Counted from the first letter of the stretch, positions 1-6,151 are shown. The stretch: DNA of 6,550 nt from Planctomycetota bacterium (GCA_003694875.1 RFJN01000222.1:1-6550); one strand, 5' to 3'. Numbers and translations are program-made. The notes: generated from the sequence alone by a model not told the origin.

Positions 1-1
1 G

Positions 2-268
2 ACCGGGGGGCCGACGCGGCGGGAGCGCCGGGGAGGAGGGGACGTGTACATCGCCTTTCTGATCGTGCTCGGTGGTCTCGGGCTCGGCCTGCTCGCGGTC
101 GACCGAACCCGGCAGCGGCGGCTCGCGCGGGCCGCGGCGTGCTTTCTCGCCGAACGCGCGCTCGAGGACCGGCTGTGCCGTTTCGACGTGGTGGCGGTGG
201 GCCGCGGCCCCGACGCAACGGCCGAGGTGCTGCACCACGTGCCGTGCGCGTTCTGGTGCGACCGCTAG
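2..268 (+). CDS. yraN: YraN-like (UPF0102) protein, C-terminal part, cut by left edge
   Basis: The frame is open from base 2 to the TAG at 266-268, so the gene probably begins outside the window; the GTG at 44 is an internal possibility with no clear Shine-Dalgarno. The tail reads RQRRLARAA, then CRFDVVAV, then EVLHHVPCAF. In order and spacing this matches the C-terminal half of UPF0102/YraN proteins (an RRL-rich helix, a C-R-F-D-V-V strand, and a final H-x(2)-x-AF). YraN is a small protein with a predicted PD-(D/E)xK nuclease-like fold and unproven function. Odd: the segment just upstream (DVYIAFLIVLGGLGLG) occupies the place where the family normally has an F-V-E-V-(K/R) strand carrying the catalytic-type Glu and Lys, and these are not visible here. 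The copy may be divergent, frameshifted or inactive. The family call rests on the C-terminal motifs only. Confidence 0.5.
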   Translation, partial: TGGPTRRERRGGGDVYIAFLIVLGGLGLGLLAVDRTRQRRLARAAACFLAERALEDRLCRFDVVAVGRGPDATAEVLHHVPCAFWCDR

Positions 269-271
269 GCT

Positions 272-294
272 CGTTCACCGCCGCGCGGCGAACG
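272..294 (+). terminator. GC-rich hairpin just after the yraN-like stop
   Basis: CGTTC (272-276) pairs with GAACG (290-294), and CCGC (278-281) pairs with GCGG (285-288) around a 3-base loop, with one A/C mismatch between the two stems. It starts 4 bases after the TAG of the yraN-like gene. No T-tract follows, so this is a weak intrinsic terminator or an RNA 3'-end stabiliser. The core 280-289 is a perfect palindrome and could instead be an operator. Confidence 0.35.
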
Positions 295-318
295 GCGACA
301 GACGGCGAGCGCAGTCCA

Positions 319-347
319 TTGTCCGGGCGCTGTCGGTGCGCTAGACT
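319..347 (+). promoter_or_regulatory. Candidate sigma70-type promoter for the metal-uptake operon
   Basis: TTGTCC (319-324) and TAGACT (342-347) are separated by exactly 17 bases and resemble the -35 and -10 hexamers TTGACA and TATAAT. The -10 ends 7 bases before the ATG at 355, so the expected transcription start falls on or next to the start codon and the first message could be leaderless. There is no Shine-Dalgarno before 355, which agrees with that. No AT-rich Zur-type palindrome is visible around it. The call is by eye only. Confidence 0.45.
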
Positions 348-354
348 GCGCGCC

Positions 355-699
355 ATGCGAAGCGTCGTGTGCCGACAGCTCGGGTTCGCGCTGCTTGCGG
401 TGCTCGTCGGTCTCGCGCCCGTCGGCGCGGCCGCACACCGGGCGGCCGCGGCCGCACACCGGCAGCGCGCGGCCCACGCCTGCGGCCTCGCGCATGCGCA
501 CGCCGACGCCGCGCCCCACCCGGCGGACTGCCCGCTGTGCGCCCTCGCCTCGCGGCGGGCGCCGGTCGCCACGGCACTCCCCTTCACGATCGGCGACACG
601 CGCTGCCACCGGCTGCCGGGGCTCCGGCCCCGCCCCGCGGCGCAGCGGCCCGCCGAGCGGCCCCGCGGCCGCAGTCCCCCCGCCTCTCCTCTCGCCTGA
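355..699 (+). CDS. Small exported His/Cys protein with CPLC motif (DUF2946-like)
   Basis: This is a 114-residue protein. Residues 1-27 look like a Sec signal peptide: Arg/Cys-containing start, hydrophobic core FALLAVLVGLAPV, and likely cleavage after GAAA at 27. The mature part is short and Ala/Arg/Pro-rich, with six His between 28 and 55 (H28, H35, H41, H47, H49, H55), a C-P-L-C motif at 59-62, more Cys at 43 and 84, and H85. It ends in an Arg/Pro-rich tail with a RxxPPA-type finish. Short periplasmic proteins with H..CPLC and a terminal R-x-PPA are typical of the DUF2946 group, of unknown function and often found near metal genes. The motif suggests metal binding; that is inference. It lies 101 bases before the barrel gene and is probably the first gene of the operon. 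The ATG at 355 is chosen because it precedes the signal peptide directly; a GTG at 367 would leave a shorter one. Confidence 0.65.
   Translation: MRSVVCRQLGFALLAVLVGLAPVGAAAHRAAAAAHRQRAAHACGLAHAHADAAPHPADCPLCALASRRAPVATALPFTIGDTRCHRLPGLRPRPAAQRPAERPRGRSPPASPLA
426..462 (+). repeat. Two 16-base direct copies, period 21, in the His-rich gene
   Basis: CGCGGCCGCACACCGG occurs at 426-441 and again at 447-462. The 21-base period equals seven codons, so the repeat stays in frame and doubles the peptide AAAHR at the start of the mature protein (His28 and His35). It looks like a small in-frame tandem duplication that added one histidine. Confidence 0.7.
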
Positions 700-800
700 C
701 GCCAGCGTCCGCGCCCGCGTGGGCGGCGCGGACTCTCACACCGTAGCGGCGAGCGGCCGCGCCTCGTGCGCCCGTCGCCGCCGAGCGAGAGGAAACTGCC

Positions 801-2171
801 ATGTCGACACCCCACCGGGGTGGGCGCGCGGTGCGTTCGACCGCGCTGCCCGTGCTGTTGCTGCTGTTGGCCGTGTGCGCACCGGGCGCACGCGCCGAAG
901 GAAACCACGACGAACTCGAATCGCTGCGCCGCGCGTTCGACCGCTATCGCGCCGCCACCGAGCGGCGGCTCGCCGAGCTCGAGGCCCGGCAGACCGCCGG
1001 AGCGAAGGAGGAGGCGGCGGGCGAGGACGCCGAGCTCGAGGCGCTGCGGGCGGCCGCCGAAGAAGAGGCGAGCGGCGCACCGGCCGCGTCCACCGCCGGT
1101 CCGAACGCCTCCCCGGCCGGCGGCGGCTGGAGTTCGCAGTGGCTCAACGCCTTCAATCCGCGCATCACGGCGTTCGGTGACGCGCTCGCCCCGATCGAGC
1201 TCACCGGGGCCGAGAGCGACACCGACGATCGCTTCAGCCTGCGCGAGGCGGAACTGGACTTCCGCGCGGCCGTCAACCCCTACGCGTCCGCCGTACTGAT
1301 CGCCTCGCTCGGAGAGGAGGCGCCGGGCGAGTACGGCGCGAGCGTCGAGGAGGGCTACATCACGCTCGACGCCCTGCCGTGGGGGCTGCGCGCGAAGATC
1401 GGACGCTTCCTGCCGCAGGTGGGCAACGTCAATCGTCTGCACACCCATGACCTGCCGTGGCCCACCCGTCCCTACGCGAGCCAGGACCTCGTCGGCGGCG
1501 ACGAAGGCTGGAAGGACAACGGACTTGCGCTCTCGTGGCTCTCGCCGCCGCTGGGCCCCCTCGCGTTCACGATCACGGGCTGGGCGCTCACCGGCGAGAA
1601 CGCGGTCGGCCTGAGTTCCGGTCCGTCCGATCGGCCCACGTGGATGGGGCGGCTCGAGGCGCACCTCGACTTCAACGGCCGGACCATGATCACCCTCGGC
1701 GGCAACCTGCGCTTCGGCTACGCCGACACGCGAGCGCGGCTCGAAAGCGTGCTCGCCGCCGGAGACCTGCTCGTGCAGCACAAGCCCGACGCGTGGACCT
1801 CGGTGGTCGCGTTCGGAGAGCTGTACTCGCTCGAGGCCGAGACCCCCACGGGCAGGGACCACGGCTTCGGCGCGTGGTGCGGTCTGCAGCTGCAGCCCGC
1901 GCTCGGCAGGCTGTGGTCCCCGTTGCGCGACACCTACTTCGGGCTGCGCTACGACGTGTCGGACTACGACGAGCAGACCGAGGGCGCACGCCAGTGGGCG
2001 CTCGGCGCCTACGCGTCCTTCTACAGTTCGGAGTTCCTCCGCTTCCGCGTGGGCCTCGAGCACCGCGAGCGGGACCGAAGTTTCGGGCGACCCGACGAGG
2101 ACCGGGTCTATCTGCAGCTCACGTTCGTCTTCGGCTCGCACCCGGTCGAGCCGTTCTGGGTCAACCGCTGA
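801..2171 (+). CDS. Outer-membrane beta-barrel (porin-like) protein with coiled coil, zinc operon
   Basis: This is a 456-residue protein. ATG 801 is preceded by GAGAGGA (787-793), 7 bases away. Residues 1-32 form a signal peptide (core LPVLLLLLAV, cleavage after ARA at 30-32). Residues about 38-82 are a charged heptad-like coiled coil (ELESLRRAF, ERRLAELEAR, AELEALRAAAEEE). Residues 83-108 are an Ala/Gly/Ser/Pro linker. From about 110 to the end come alternating polar/hydrophobic strands rich in aromatic residues, typical of a barrel, with the last strand YLQLTFVFG followed by a short tail ending FWVNR. N-terminal coiled coil plus barrel is the layout of several porin-like families. It has no visible TonB box or plug domain, so it does not look like a TonB-dependent receptor. 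Seventeen bases separate its stop from znuA, so I infer a role in bringing metal across the outer membrane. The transported substrate cannot be read from the sequence. Confidence 0.75.
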   Translation: MSTPHRGGRAVRSTALPVLLLLLAVCAPGARAEGNHDELESLRRAFDRYRAATERRLAELEARQTAGAKEEAAGEDAELEALRAAAEEEASGAPAASTAGPNASPAGGGWSSQWLNAFNPRITAFGDALAPIELTGAESDTDDRFSLREAELDFRAAVNPYASAVLIASLGEEAPGEYGASVEEGYITLDALPWGLRAKIGRFLPQVGNVNRLHTHDLPWPTRPYASQDLVGGDEGWKDNGLALSWLSPPLGPLAFTITGWALTGENAVGLSSGPSDRPTWMGRLEAHLDFNGRTMITLGGNLRFGYADTRARLESVLAAGDLLVQHKPDAWTSVVAFGELYSLEAETPTGRDHGFGAWCGLQLQPALGRLWSPLRDTYFGLRYDVSDYDEQTEGARQWALGAYASFYSSEFLRFRVGLEHRERDRSFGRPDEDRVYLQLTFVFGSHPVEPFWVNR

Positions 2172-2187
2172 GAGGAGTGCCATCGCC

Positions 2188-3258
2188 ATGCACAAGCCAG
2201 TTCGCACAAGGAACCCGATCCTGCCGATCGCGGCGAGCGCACTTGTCGTCGCTCTCGGCGCCTCGCCCCGCAGCAGCGCCGCCGACGAGAACCGGCGTCT
2301 CGAGGTGGTCTGCACCCTTCCGCACCTCGCCTCGCTCACCGAACAGATCGGGGGCGAGCGGGTCCACGTCGAGACGCTCTCGGACGGGCGGATCGATCCG
2401 CACTTCGTGGTGCCCACCCCGGGGCTCATGGCGCGCGCCTCGAAGGCGGACCTGTTCGTCGAGGTGGGCGCGAGCCTCGAGCTGTGGACGGAACGGGTGA
2501 TCGACGGCGCGCGCAACCCGCGCATTCGCGTGGGGCAGCCCGGCCACGTCTACGCCTACGAGGGGGTGCGCATGATCGAGGTGCCCAAGGTCATGTCGCG
2601 CGCCGGCGGCGACGTGCACCCGCAGGGCAACCCGCACATCTGGTTCGATCCGTACAACGCGATCGTCATGGCGCGCAACATCGCCGCCGGACTGCAGCGG
2701 GTCGACCCCGCGGGCGAGAGCGACTACAAGGCCCGGCTCGCGGCGTTCGAGCAACGGGTCGCCGAGGCGTACTTCGGGCCGGAGCTGCTGCGGCTGCTCG
2801 GCCCGGAGCTGCTGTGGCGACTGCAGCGCAGCGGCAAGCTGCGCGGCTTTCTCGAGAAGCGGCGCTACAAGGGCAAGCCGCTCGGGGCGTACGCGGGCGG
2901 CTGGCTCGGCCGCATGTGGCCGCACCGCGGCACGCCGTTCGTCAGCTACCACCGCATGTGGGGCTACTTCGCGCGCGCGTTCTTCGTCGAGCAGGCGGGG
3001 CAGCTCGAGCCCAAGCCCGGGATCCCGCCCACCCCGGGCCACCTCGCCGATCTCGAGGCGAGCGCGCGGGCGCGCGGGGTGCGGATCGTGCTGTGCGCCC
3101 CCTACTACGACCTCGCCAAGGCGCGGGCGTTCGCAAAGCGCATAGGCGGCCGGGCGGTCGAGTTCCCCACCGAGCCGCACTGGCCCGAGCAGAGCTGGTT
3201 CGATCTGCTCGACACGCTGACGAAGCGCTTCGCCGAGGCGGCGGAGACGGCGCGGTGA
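2188..3258 (+). CDS. znuA: ZnuA-type metal ABC transporter substrate-binding protein
   Basis: This is a 356-residue periplasmic cluster A-I solute-binding protein. ATG 2188 follows AGAGGAG (2171-2177), which overlaps the upstream stop. The signal peptide is about 1-31 (core ILPIAASALVVALGA). The mature part opens with LEVVCTLPHLASLTEQIGG, the usual first strand and helix. Likely metal ligands are His72 (IDPHF), His150 (GNPHIWFDP, family form DPHxWLDP) and His255 (VSYHRMWGYF, family form HxAfgYF). The fourth-ligand region reads VLCAPYYD and lacks the EPQF form of classical ZnuA; Asp308 may substitute. There is no long His-rich loop. Residues about 196-247 hold extra charged helices (LLRLLGPELLWRL, RGFLEKRRYKGKPL) before the His255 strand, making the protein longer than E. 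coli ZnuA; such an insert occurs in some subfamilies. Three His favour Zn over Mn, but the metal is inferred. The stop overlaps the znuC start. Confidence 0.88.
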   Translation: MHKPVRTRNPILPIAASALVVALGASPRSSAADENRRLEVVCTLPHLASLTEQIGGERVHVETLSDGRIDPHFVVPTPGLMARASKADLFVEVGASLELWTERVIDGARNPRIRVGQPGHVYAYEGVRMIEVPKVMSRAGGDVHPQGNPHIWFDPYNAIVMARNIAAGLQRVDPAGESDYKARLAAFEQRVAEAYFGPELLRLLGPELLWRLQRSGKLRGFLEKRRYKGKPLGAYAGGWLGRMWPHRGTPFVSYHRMWGYFARAFFVEQAGQLEPKPGIPPTPGHLADLEASARARGVRIVLCAPYYDLAKARAFAKRIGGRAVEFPTEPHWPEQSWFDLLDTLTKRFAEAAETAR

Positions 3259-4061
3259 GCGGCGGGAGCGAGCGCGCGCTGATCGCGCTGCGCGACGTCA
3301 CGCTCGGCTACGGCCGGCGCGTGGTGGTGCGCGACGCCTCGCTGGCGGTGGGCCCCGGGGACTTCGTCGGTCTCGTGGGGCCCAACGGCGCCGGCAAGAC
3401 GACGCTGTTGCGCGCCATGCTGGGGCTGTTGCGCCCGAAGGCGGGGCGGGTCGAGCGCGCGCCGGCGCTGCGACTCGGCTACGTGCCGCAGCGGCAGGTG
3501 ATCGATCCGATCTATCCGCTCACCGTGCGCGACATCGTCGCCATGGGGCGGTACGGCGAACTCGGGGCGCGGGGACGCTGGCGCCCCCGGGACGAGGCGC
3601 TCGTGACGCAGGCGCTCGAGCAGGTCGGCATGCGGGAGCACGCCGATCGCGCCTATCGCGAGCTTTCGGGCGGGCAGAAGCAGCGCGCGGTGCTCGCGCG
3701 CGCGCTCGCCGCCCGTCCGAATCTGCTCGTGCTCGACGAGCCCACCAACGACATGGACGTGCGGGCCGAGAGCGAGGTCATGGCGCTGCTGCACGCGCTG
3801 CGCCGCGAGCACGGCGTCGCGATCGTCATGGTCTCGCACCTGCTGCAGGTCGTGGCGAACCACGTCGAGACGCTCGCCCTGCTCGTGGACGGCCGGCTCG
3901 AGGTCGGGCCGGCCGGGGACATGCTGCGCACCGAGGTGCTGAGCGCGCTGTTCCACCACCACGTCGAGGTCGTGCGGGTGGACGGTCGGGTGGCGGTGTT
4001 CACCGACGCGCCCGAGCACGAGGCCGGTGCGCTCGCGGCCAGACGGGAGGGATCGTCGTGA
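3255..4061 (+). CDS. znuC: ZnuC-type metal ABC transporter ATPase
   Basis: This is a 268-residue cytoplasmic ATPase. The GTG at 3255 overlaps the znuA stop (GTGA) and follows GGAG at 3243-3246 by 8 bases; translation from here gives a normal N-terminus (ALIALRDVTLGYG). The frame stays open further upstream inside znuA, but that part is shadow sequence. Motifs: aromatic A-loop Tyr19, Walker A GPNGAGKT 42-49, Q-loop Gln79 (YVPQR), signature LSGGQ 137-141, Walker B LLVLDEP 157-163 with catalytic Glu162, D-loop about 165-168, and switch His195 (VSH). All catalytic residues are present, so it should be active. After the nucleotide-binding domain, residues about 228-250 carry a triple His (HHH 234-236) before VEVVRVDGRVAVF, the short tail common in this family; the His cluster could sense metal, but that is speculation. 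It energises the ZnuB-like permease encoded next. Confidence 0.93.
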   Translation: MSGGSERALIALRDVTLGYGRRVVVRDASLAVGPGDFVGLVGPNGAGKTTLLRAMLGLLRPKAGRVERAPALRLGYVPQRQVIDPIYPLTVRDIVAMGRYGELGARGRWRPRDEALVTQALEQVGMREHADRAYRELSGGQKQRAVLARALAARPNLLVLDEPTNDMDVRAESEVMALLHALRREHGVAIVMVSHLLQVVANHVETLALLVDGRLEVGPAGDMLRTEVLSALFHHHVEVVRVDGRVAVFTDAPEHEAGALAARREGSS

Positions 4062-5566
4062 CGAGTGCGGCCCTGCAACCGTTTCAGTTCTTCAGCGTCA
4101 ACTACCTCGCGCTCGTGCTGATCGCGGCGCTGTGCGCAACCGCGGGCGTCTTCGTGGTATGCCGCCGCGTGGTGTTCATAGGCCTCGCGCTCGTCGAGTC
4201 GGCCGCGCTCGGGGTGGGCTTCGCGTTCTGGTCGTTCGGCTGGATCGCGGCGGCGGGCACCCTCGGTGCGTGGTGGCACACCGCAGGGGTACCGCTCAGT
4301 GCGGTCGTCTTCGCGCTTCTCGGCACGCTCGTGTTCTCCTGGCAGCCGCGCGGCGGCCGCGTCTCGGGCGAGGCGGTAGTGGGTGCGGGATACGCCGTGG
4401 CGGCCGGTCTCGCGCTGCTGCTCGTGTGGAACAGCGCCGAGGGGCTCGAGGAGCTGCAGCACCTGTTGCGGGGGGATGTGCTGTTTGTGCGCCCGAGCCA
4501 GGTCATGGCACTCGGGGGGCTCGTGCTGGCGGTCTTCGGCGCGCTCGCGCTGTGGCACCGCCCGGTGCTGTTCAGCCTCTTCGATCCCGACATGGCCGCC
4601 TCGCTGGGCTTCCGCGCGGGCGCGTGGCAGCGGGCGACGTTCCTGGCGATCGGGCTCGTGATCTCGCTCTCGGCCTGGACCGGTGGCGCGCTGCTGGTCT
4701 TCGCCATGCTGGTGTTGCCGGCGGTCGGCGCGCTCGCACTCGCGGACCGGTTCTGGCAGGCGGTGCGCCTGGCGATCGCGTTCGCGGTCACCGCGGTCAC
4801 GCTCGGGTTCTGGCTCGCCGCCCATTACAACGACCCCACCCCGCCGGCGGTGATCGCGGTCGCGCTGGGGCTGCTCGTGACGGGCGCTCTCGAGACCCGG
4901 TTCGGGCTGCGGGGGCTCGGGCGGGGGGTGCTCGCGGCGGGAGCGCTCGGAACGCTGCTGTGCGTGGCGGTCGCGGCCGCCGATCAGCTCGGCCACCCGC
5001 TGCTGCCCAGGCAGCAGACCAGTTCCGGGGCCGTGGCGCGTGCGTCGCACGAGCACCGGCACCCTGCCGGCGACAGCAGCCTCGACAAGGTGCGGGCGCG
5101 ACTGCACGCGGCCGAGCCCGACACGCGGCTTGCGGCGGTGCGTGCGCTGTGCGCGCGCGGGGACCTGCAGGCGGCCGCCCTGCTGCACGAGGCGCTCGGC
5201 GACGAGGACGCCACCGTCGTGGCGGCGGCTCTCGAGGCGCTCGGCACCTGCTCCGACCGCGCGCGGTCGGCCGACGCGGTGGCGCGTGCGGCCGCGCGCC
5301 TGTCTCCCGACCTGCAGCTCGAGGCGGCGCGGCTGCTGCTCGGCTGGAACGATCCGCGCGGGATCGAACGGCTGCTCGCGATCCTCGCCTCGCCGGACGC
5401 GGCGCCGTTCGTGCGCTCGGATGCGGTCGCGCTGTTGCGCGAGCACGCGCGCACGCGCTTCGACTACGACCCCTTCGCACCGCCGGACAGCCAGGCCAAC
5501 CGGAGCGCGATCGCCGCGTGGCGCCACTGGTTCGAGGAGCATGCGCGGGGTGGCGAGAGCCGGTGA
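4058..5566 (+). CDS. znuB: ZnuB-type metal permease fused to a C-terminal HEAT-repeat domain
   Basis: This is a 502-residue protein; ABC-3 family permeases are usually about 260-300. The GTG at 4058 overlaps the znuC stop (GTGA) and follows GGGAGG at 4045-4050. Residues about 15-309 form the membrane core with eight or nine hydrophobic helices (for example 15-35, 40-59, 80-95, 105-125, 149-167, 192-228, 235-257, 263-277, 290-308). The family stretch GGALLVFAMLVLPA is at 209-222. After the first helix (CRR) the usual GDaxSHxxLPG motif is replaced by IGLALVESAALG, so the Asp and His are absent; this resembles an ALAQ-type subgroup. Residues 310-340 are a linker with HEHRH at 331-335. Residues about 341-465 are amphipathic helix pairs typical of HEAT/PBS-lyase repeats, then DYDPFAPP and AIAAWRHWFEEH near the end. 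The permease assignment is strong; the role of the HEAT part is unknown. Confidence 0.88.
   Translation: MTSAALQPFQFFSVNYLALVLIAALCATAGVFVVCRRVVFIGLALVESAALGVGFAFWSFGWIAAAGTLGAWWHTAGVPLSAVVFALLGTLVFSWQPRGGRVSGEAVVGAGYAVAAGLALLLVWNSAEGLEELQHLLRGDVLFVRPSQVMALGGLVLAVFGALALWHRPVLFSLFDPDMAASLGFRAGAWQRATFLAIGLVISLSAWTGGALLVFAMLVLPAVGALALADRFWQAVRLAIAFAVTAVTLGFWLAAHYNDPTPPAVIAVALGLLVTGALETRFGLRGLGRGVLAAGALGTLLCVAVAAADQLGHPLLPRQQTSSGAVARASHEHRHPAGDSSLDKVRARLHAAEPDTRLAAVRALCARGDLQAAALLHEALGDEDATVVAAALEALGTCSDRARSADAVARAAARLSPDLQLEAARLLLGWNDPRGIERLLAILASPDAAPFVRSDAVALLREHARTRFDYDPFAPPDSQANRSAIAAWRHWFEEHARGGESR
5078..5542 (+). other. HEAT-repeat domain at the C-terminus of the permease
   Basis: Residues 341-495 of the znuB product. 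Helices can be read at about 341-352, 355-366, 368-380, 384-397, 403-412, 416-428, 432-444 and 449-463, giving about four helical hairpins with Asp/Gly/Pro-containing turns (for example GDEDATVVAAALEALG, a classic HEAT signature). It ends with RFDYDPFAPP and a W-x(2)-W pair at 488-491, a closing motif I recall from other HEAT proteins. Such domains usually bind proteins. Arg residues at 281, 285 and 289 before the last membrane helix suggest that this helix exits to the periplasm, which would place the domain there; that topology is inference. Confidence 0.75.
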
Positions 5567-6134
5567 GCGCTGGCGGCGCGTCCGCGCGGGGCGCACGAAC
5601 CCCGTGAACACTCTACCGAGATCGATCTCTCCTCGTTCGCTCGCACAACACGGCGCCGATCCGGCCTGCGATGCGCCTTCCGGGGCGAGGAGTCAAGTTG
5701 CTGCGCACGAGTGAAGTTGCGGGTCGGGGTGGGCCGCCAGGACGATGCTGTACAGTTCTCACCGTAACCTTCGCAGCCGTAGTACGGCTCGTGGCATACG
5801 ACTGCGGTCCCGCACCGGCAACGAAGCGCTCGCGACACGCGAGGCAAGTCGGCTTGCCACGGCTCCGAACTCTACCGGAGCGCTCGTGCAACGCGATCCA
5901 CGCAACGCCGCACAACAGGGACGGCGCTGGTATTCACCCGAGATGCAGCTTCCACAACTTACTACTCGAACGTTGGTTGCGAAAGAGCGAGAGACCGATT
6001 TCCGAGAACGCTTTTCGGCCGTTTCGGAACCCCGTCGCGCCTCGAGCACGGCCGGGGGCGCAGAGAAGTGAAGTCCGTGTCTCGGCGAGAACCTAGGAGA
6101 TTTCCCCGATACAGTGCCGGCGCGCAGCCCGACG
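5567..6134. other. 568-base stretch with no convincing gene, lower GC
   Basis: This lies between the converging znuB and the minus-strand gene at the right edge. GC by hand count is about 65% over 5701-5820 and drops to about 48% at 5941-6000, against well over 70% in the flanking genes. Open frames exist on both strands (for example 5745-6071 plus, 108 codons, and 5613-5915 minus), but their third positions are only about half G/C in the plus frame I counted, unlike the real genes, and I recognise no family. I see no tRNA, rRNA, tmRNA or repeat array. It contains the palindrome GAGATCGATCTC (5618-5629), CTGTACAG (near 5748) and a hairpin at 6000-6029. It could be a decayed or acquired segment or hold an unannotated RNA. 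Confidence 0.5.
6000..6029. other. Inverted repeat able to form a 10-bp hairpin
   Basis: TTCCGA (6000-6005) pairs with TCGGAA (6024-6029), and AACG (6007-6010) pairs with CGTT (6020-6023), leaving one bulged G at 6006 and a 9-base loop (6011-6019). No T-run follows on either strand within a few bases, so it is not a textbook intrinsic terminator. It could be part of an RNA, a bidirectional 3'-end structure between convergent genes, or a protein-binding site. Confidence 0.45.
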
Positions 6135-6151
6135 TCATGGCCGGGCGCGCC
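6119..6151 (-). terminator. Possible hairpin around the stop of the right-edge gene
   Basis: GGCGCGC (6119-6125) and GCGCGCC (6145-6151) are perfect inverted copies, with the minus-strand stop codon (6135-6137) inside the loop. The stem is strong because it is pure G/C, but no T-tract follows on the minus strand, and pairs of this kind occur by chance in sequence of this composition. It is a weak candidate for ending or stabilising the minus-strand transcript. Confidence 0.25.

Noticed and set aside
269..354. Search for a Zur box upstream of the operon
   Set aside because: The only palindrome is fully GC (280-289) and does not resemble the AT-rich GTTATA-type Zur operator, so no operator was called.
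395..1180. A 261-codon plus-strand frame across the CPLC and barrel gene starts
   Set aside because: Its Arg/Pro-rich product has no motif, and it conflicts with two better-supported genes that have signal peptides.
2161..4019. Long minus-strand open frames over znuA and znuC
   Set aside because: They are antisense to clearly real genes, have Arg/His/Ala-rich composition and show no domain.
3653..5611. A 652-codon open frame on the minus strand over znuC and znuB
   Set aside because: It lies opposite two genes with complete, recognisable motifs and its product is low-complexity Arg/Glu/His/Gln-rich sequence, as expected from the antisense of GC-rich coding DNA.
5618..5629. GAGATCGATCTC as a regulatory operator
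   Set aside because: It is a perfect 12-base palindrome but lies downstream of znuB with no gene start nearby; reported only within the intergenic entry.
5746..5757. CTGTACAG as a LexA operator
   Set aside because: The half-sites are adjacent rather than separated by 8 bases, and no SOS-type gene is next to it.
5745..6071. A 108-codon plus-strand frame in the low-GC segment
   Set aside because: Third positions are only about half G/C, unlike neighbouring genes; no family was recognised and there is only a weak AGGA upstream. Not annotated as a gene.
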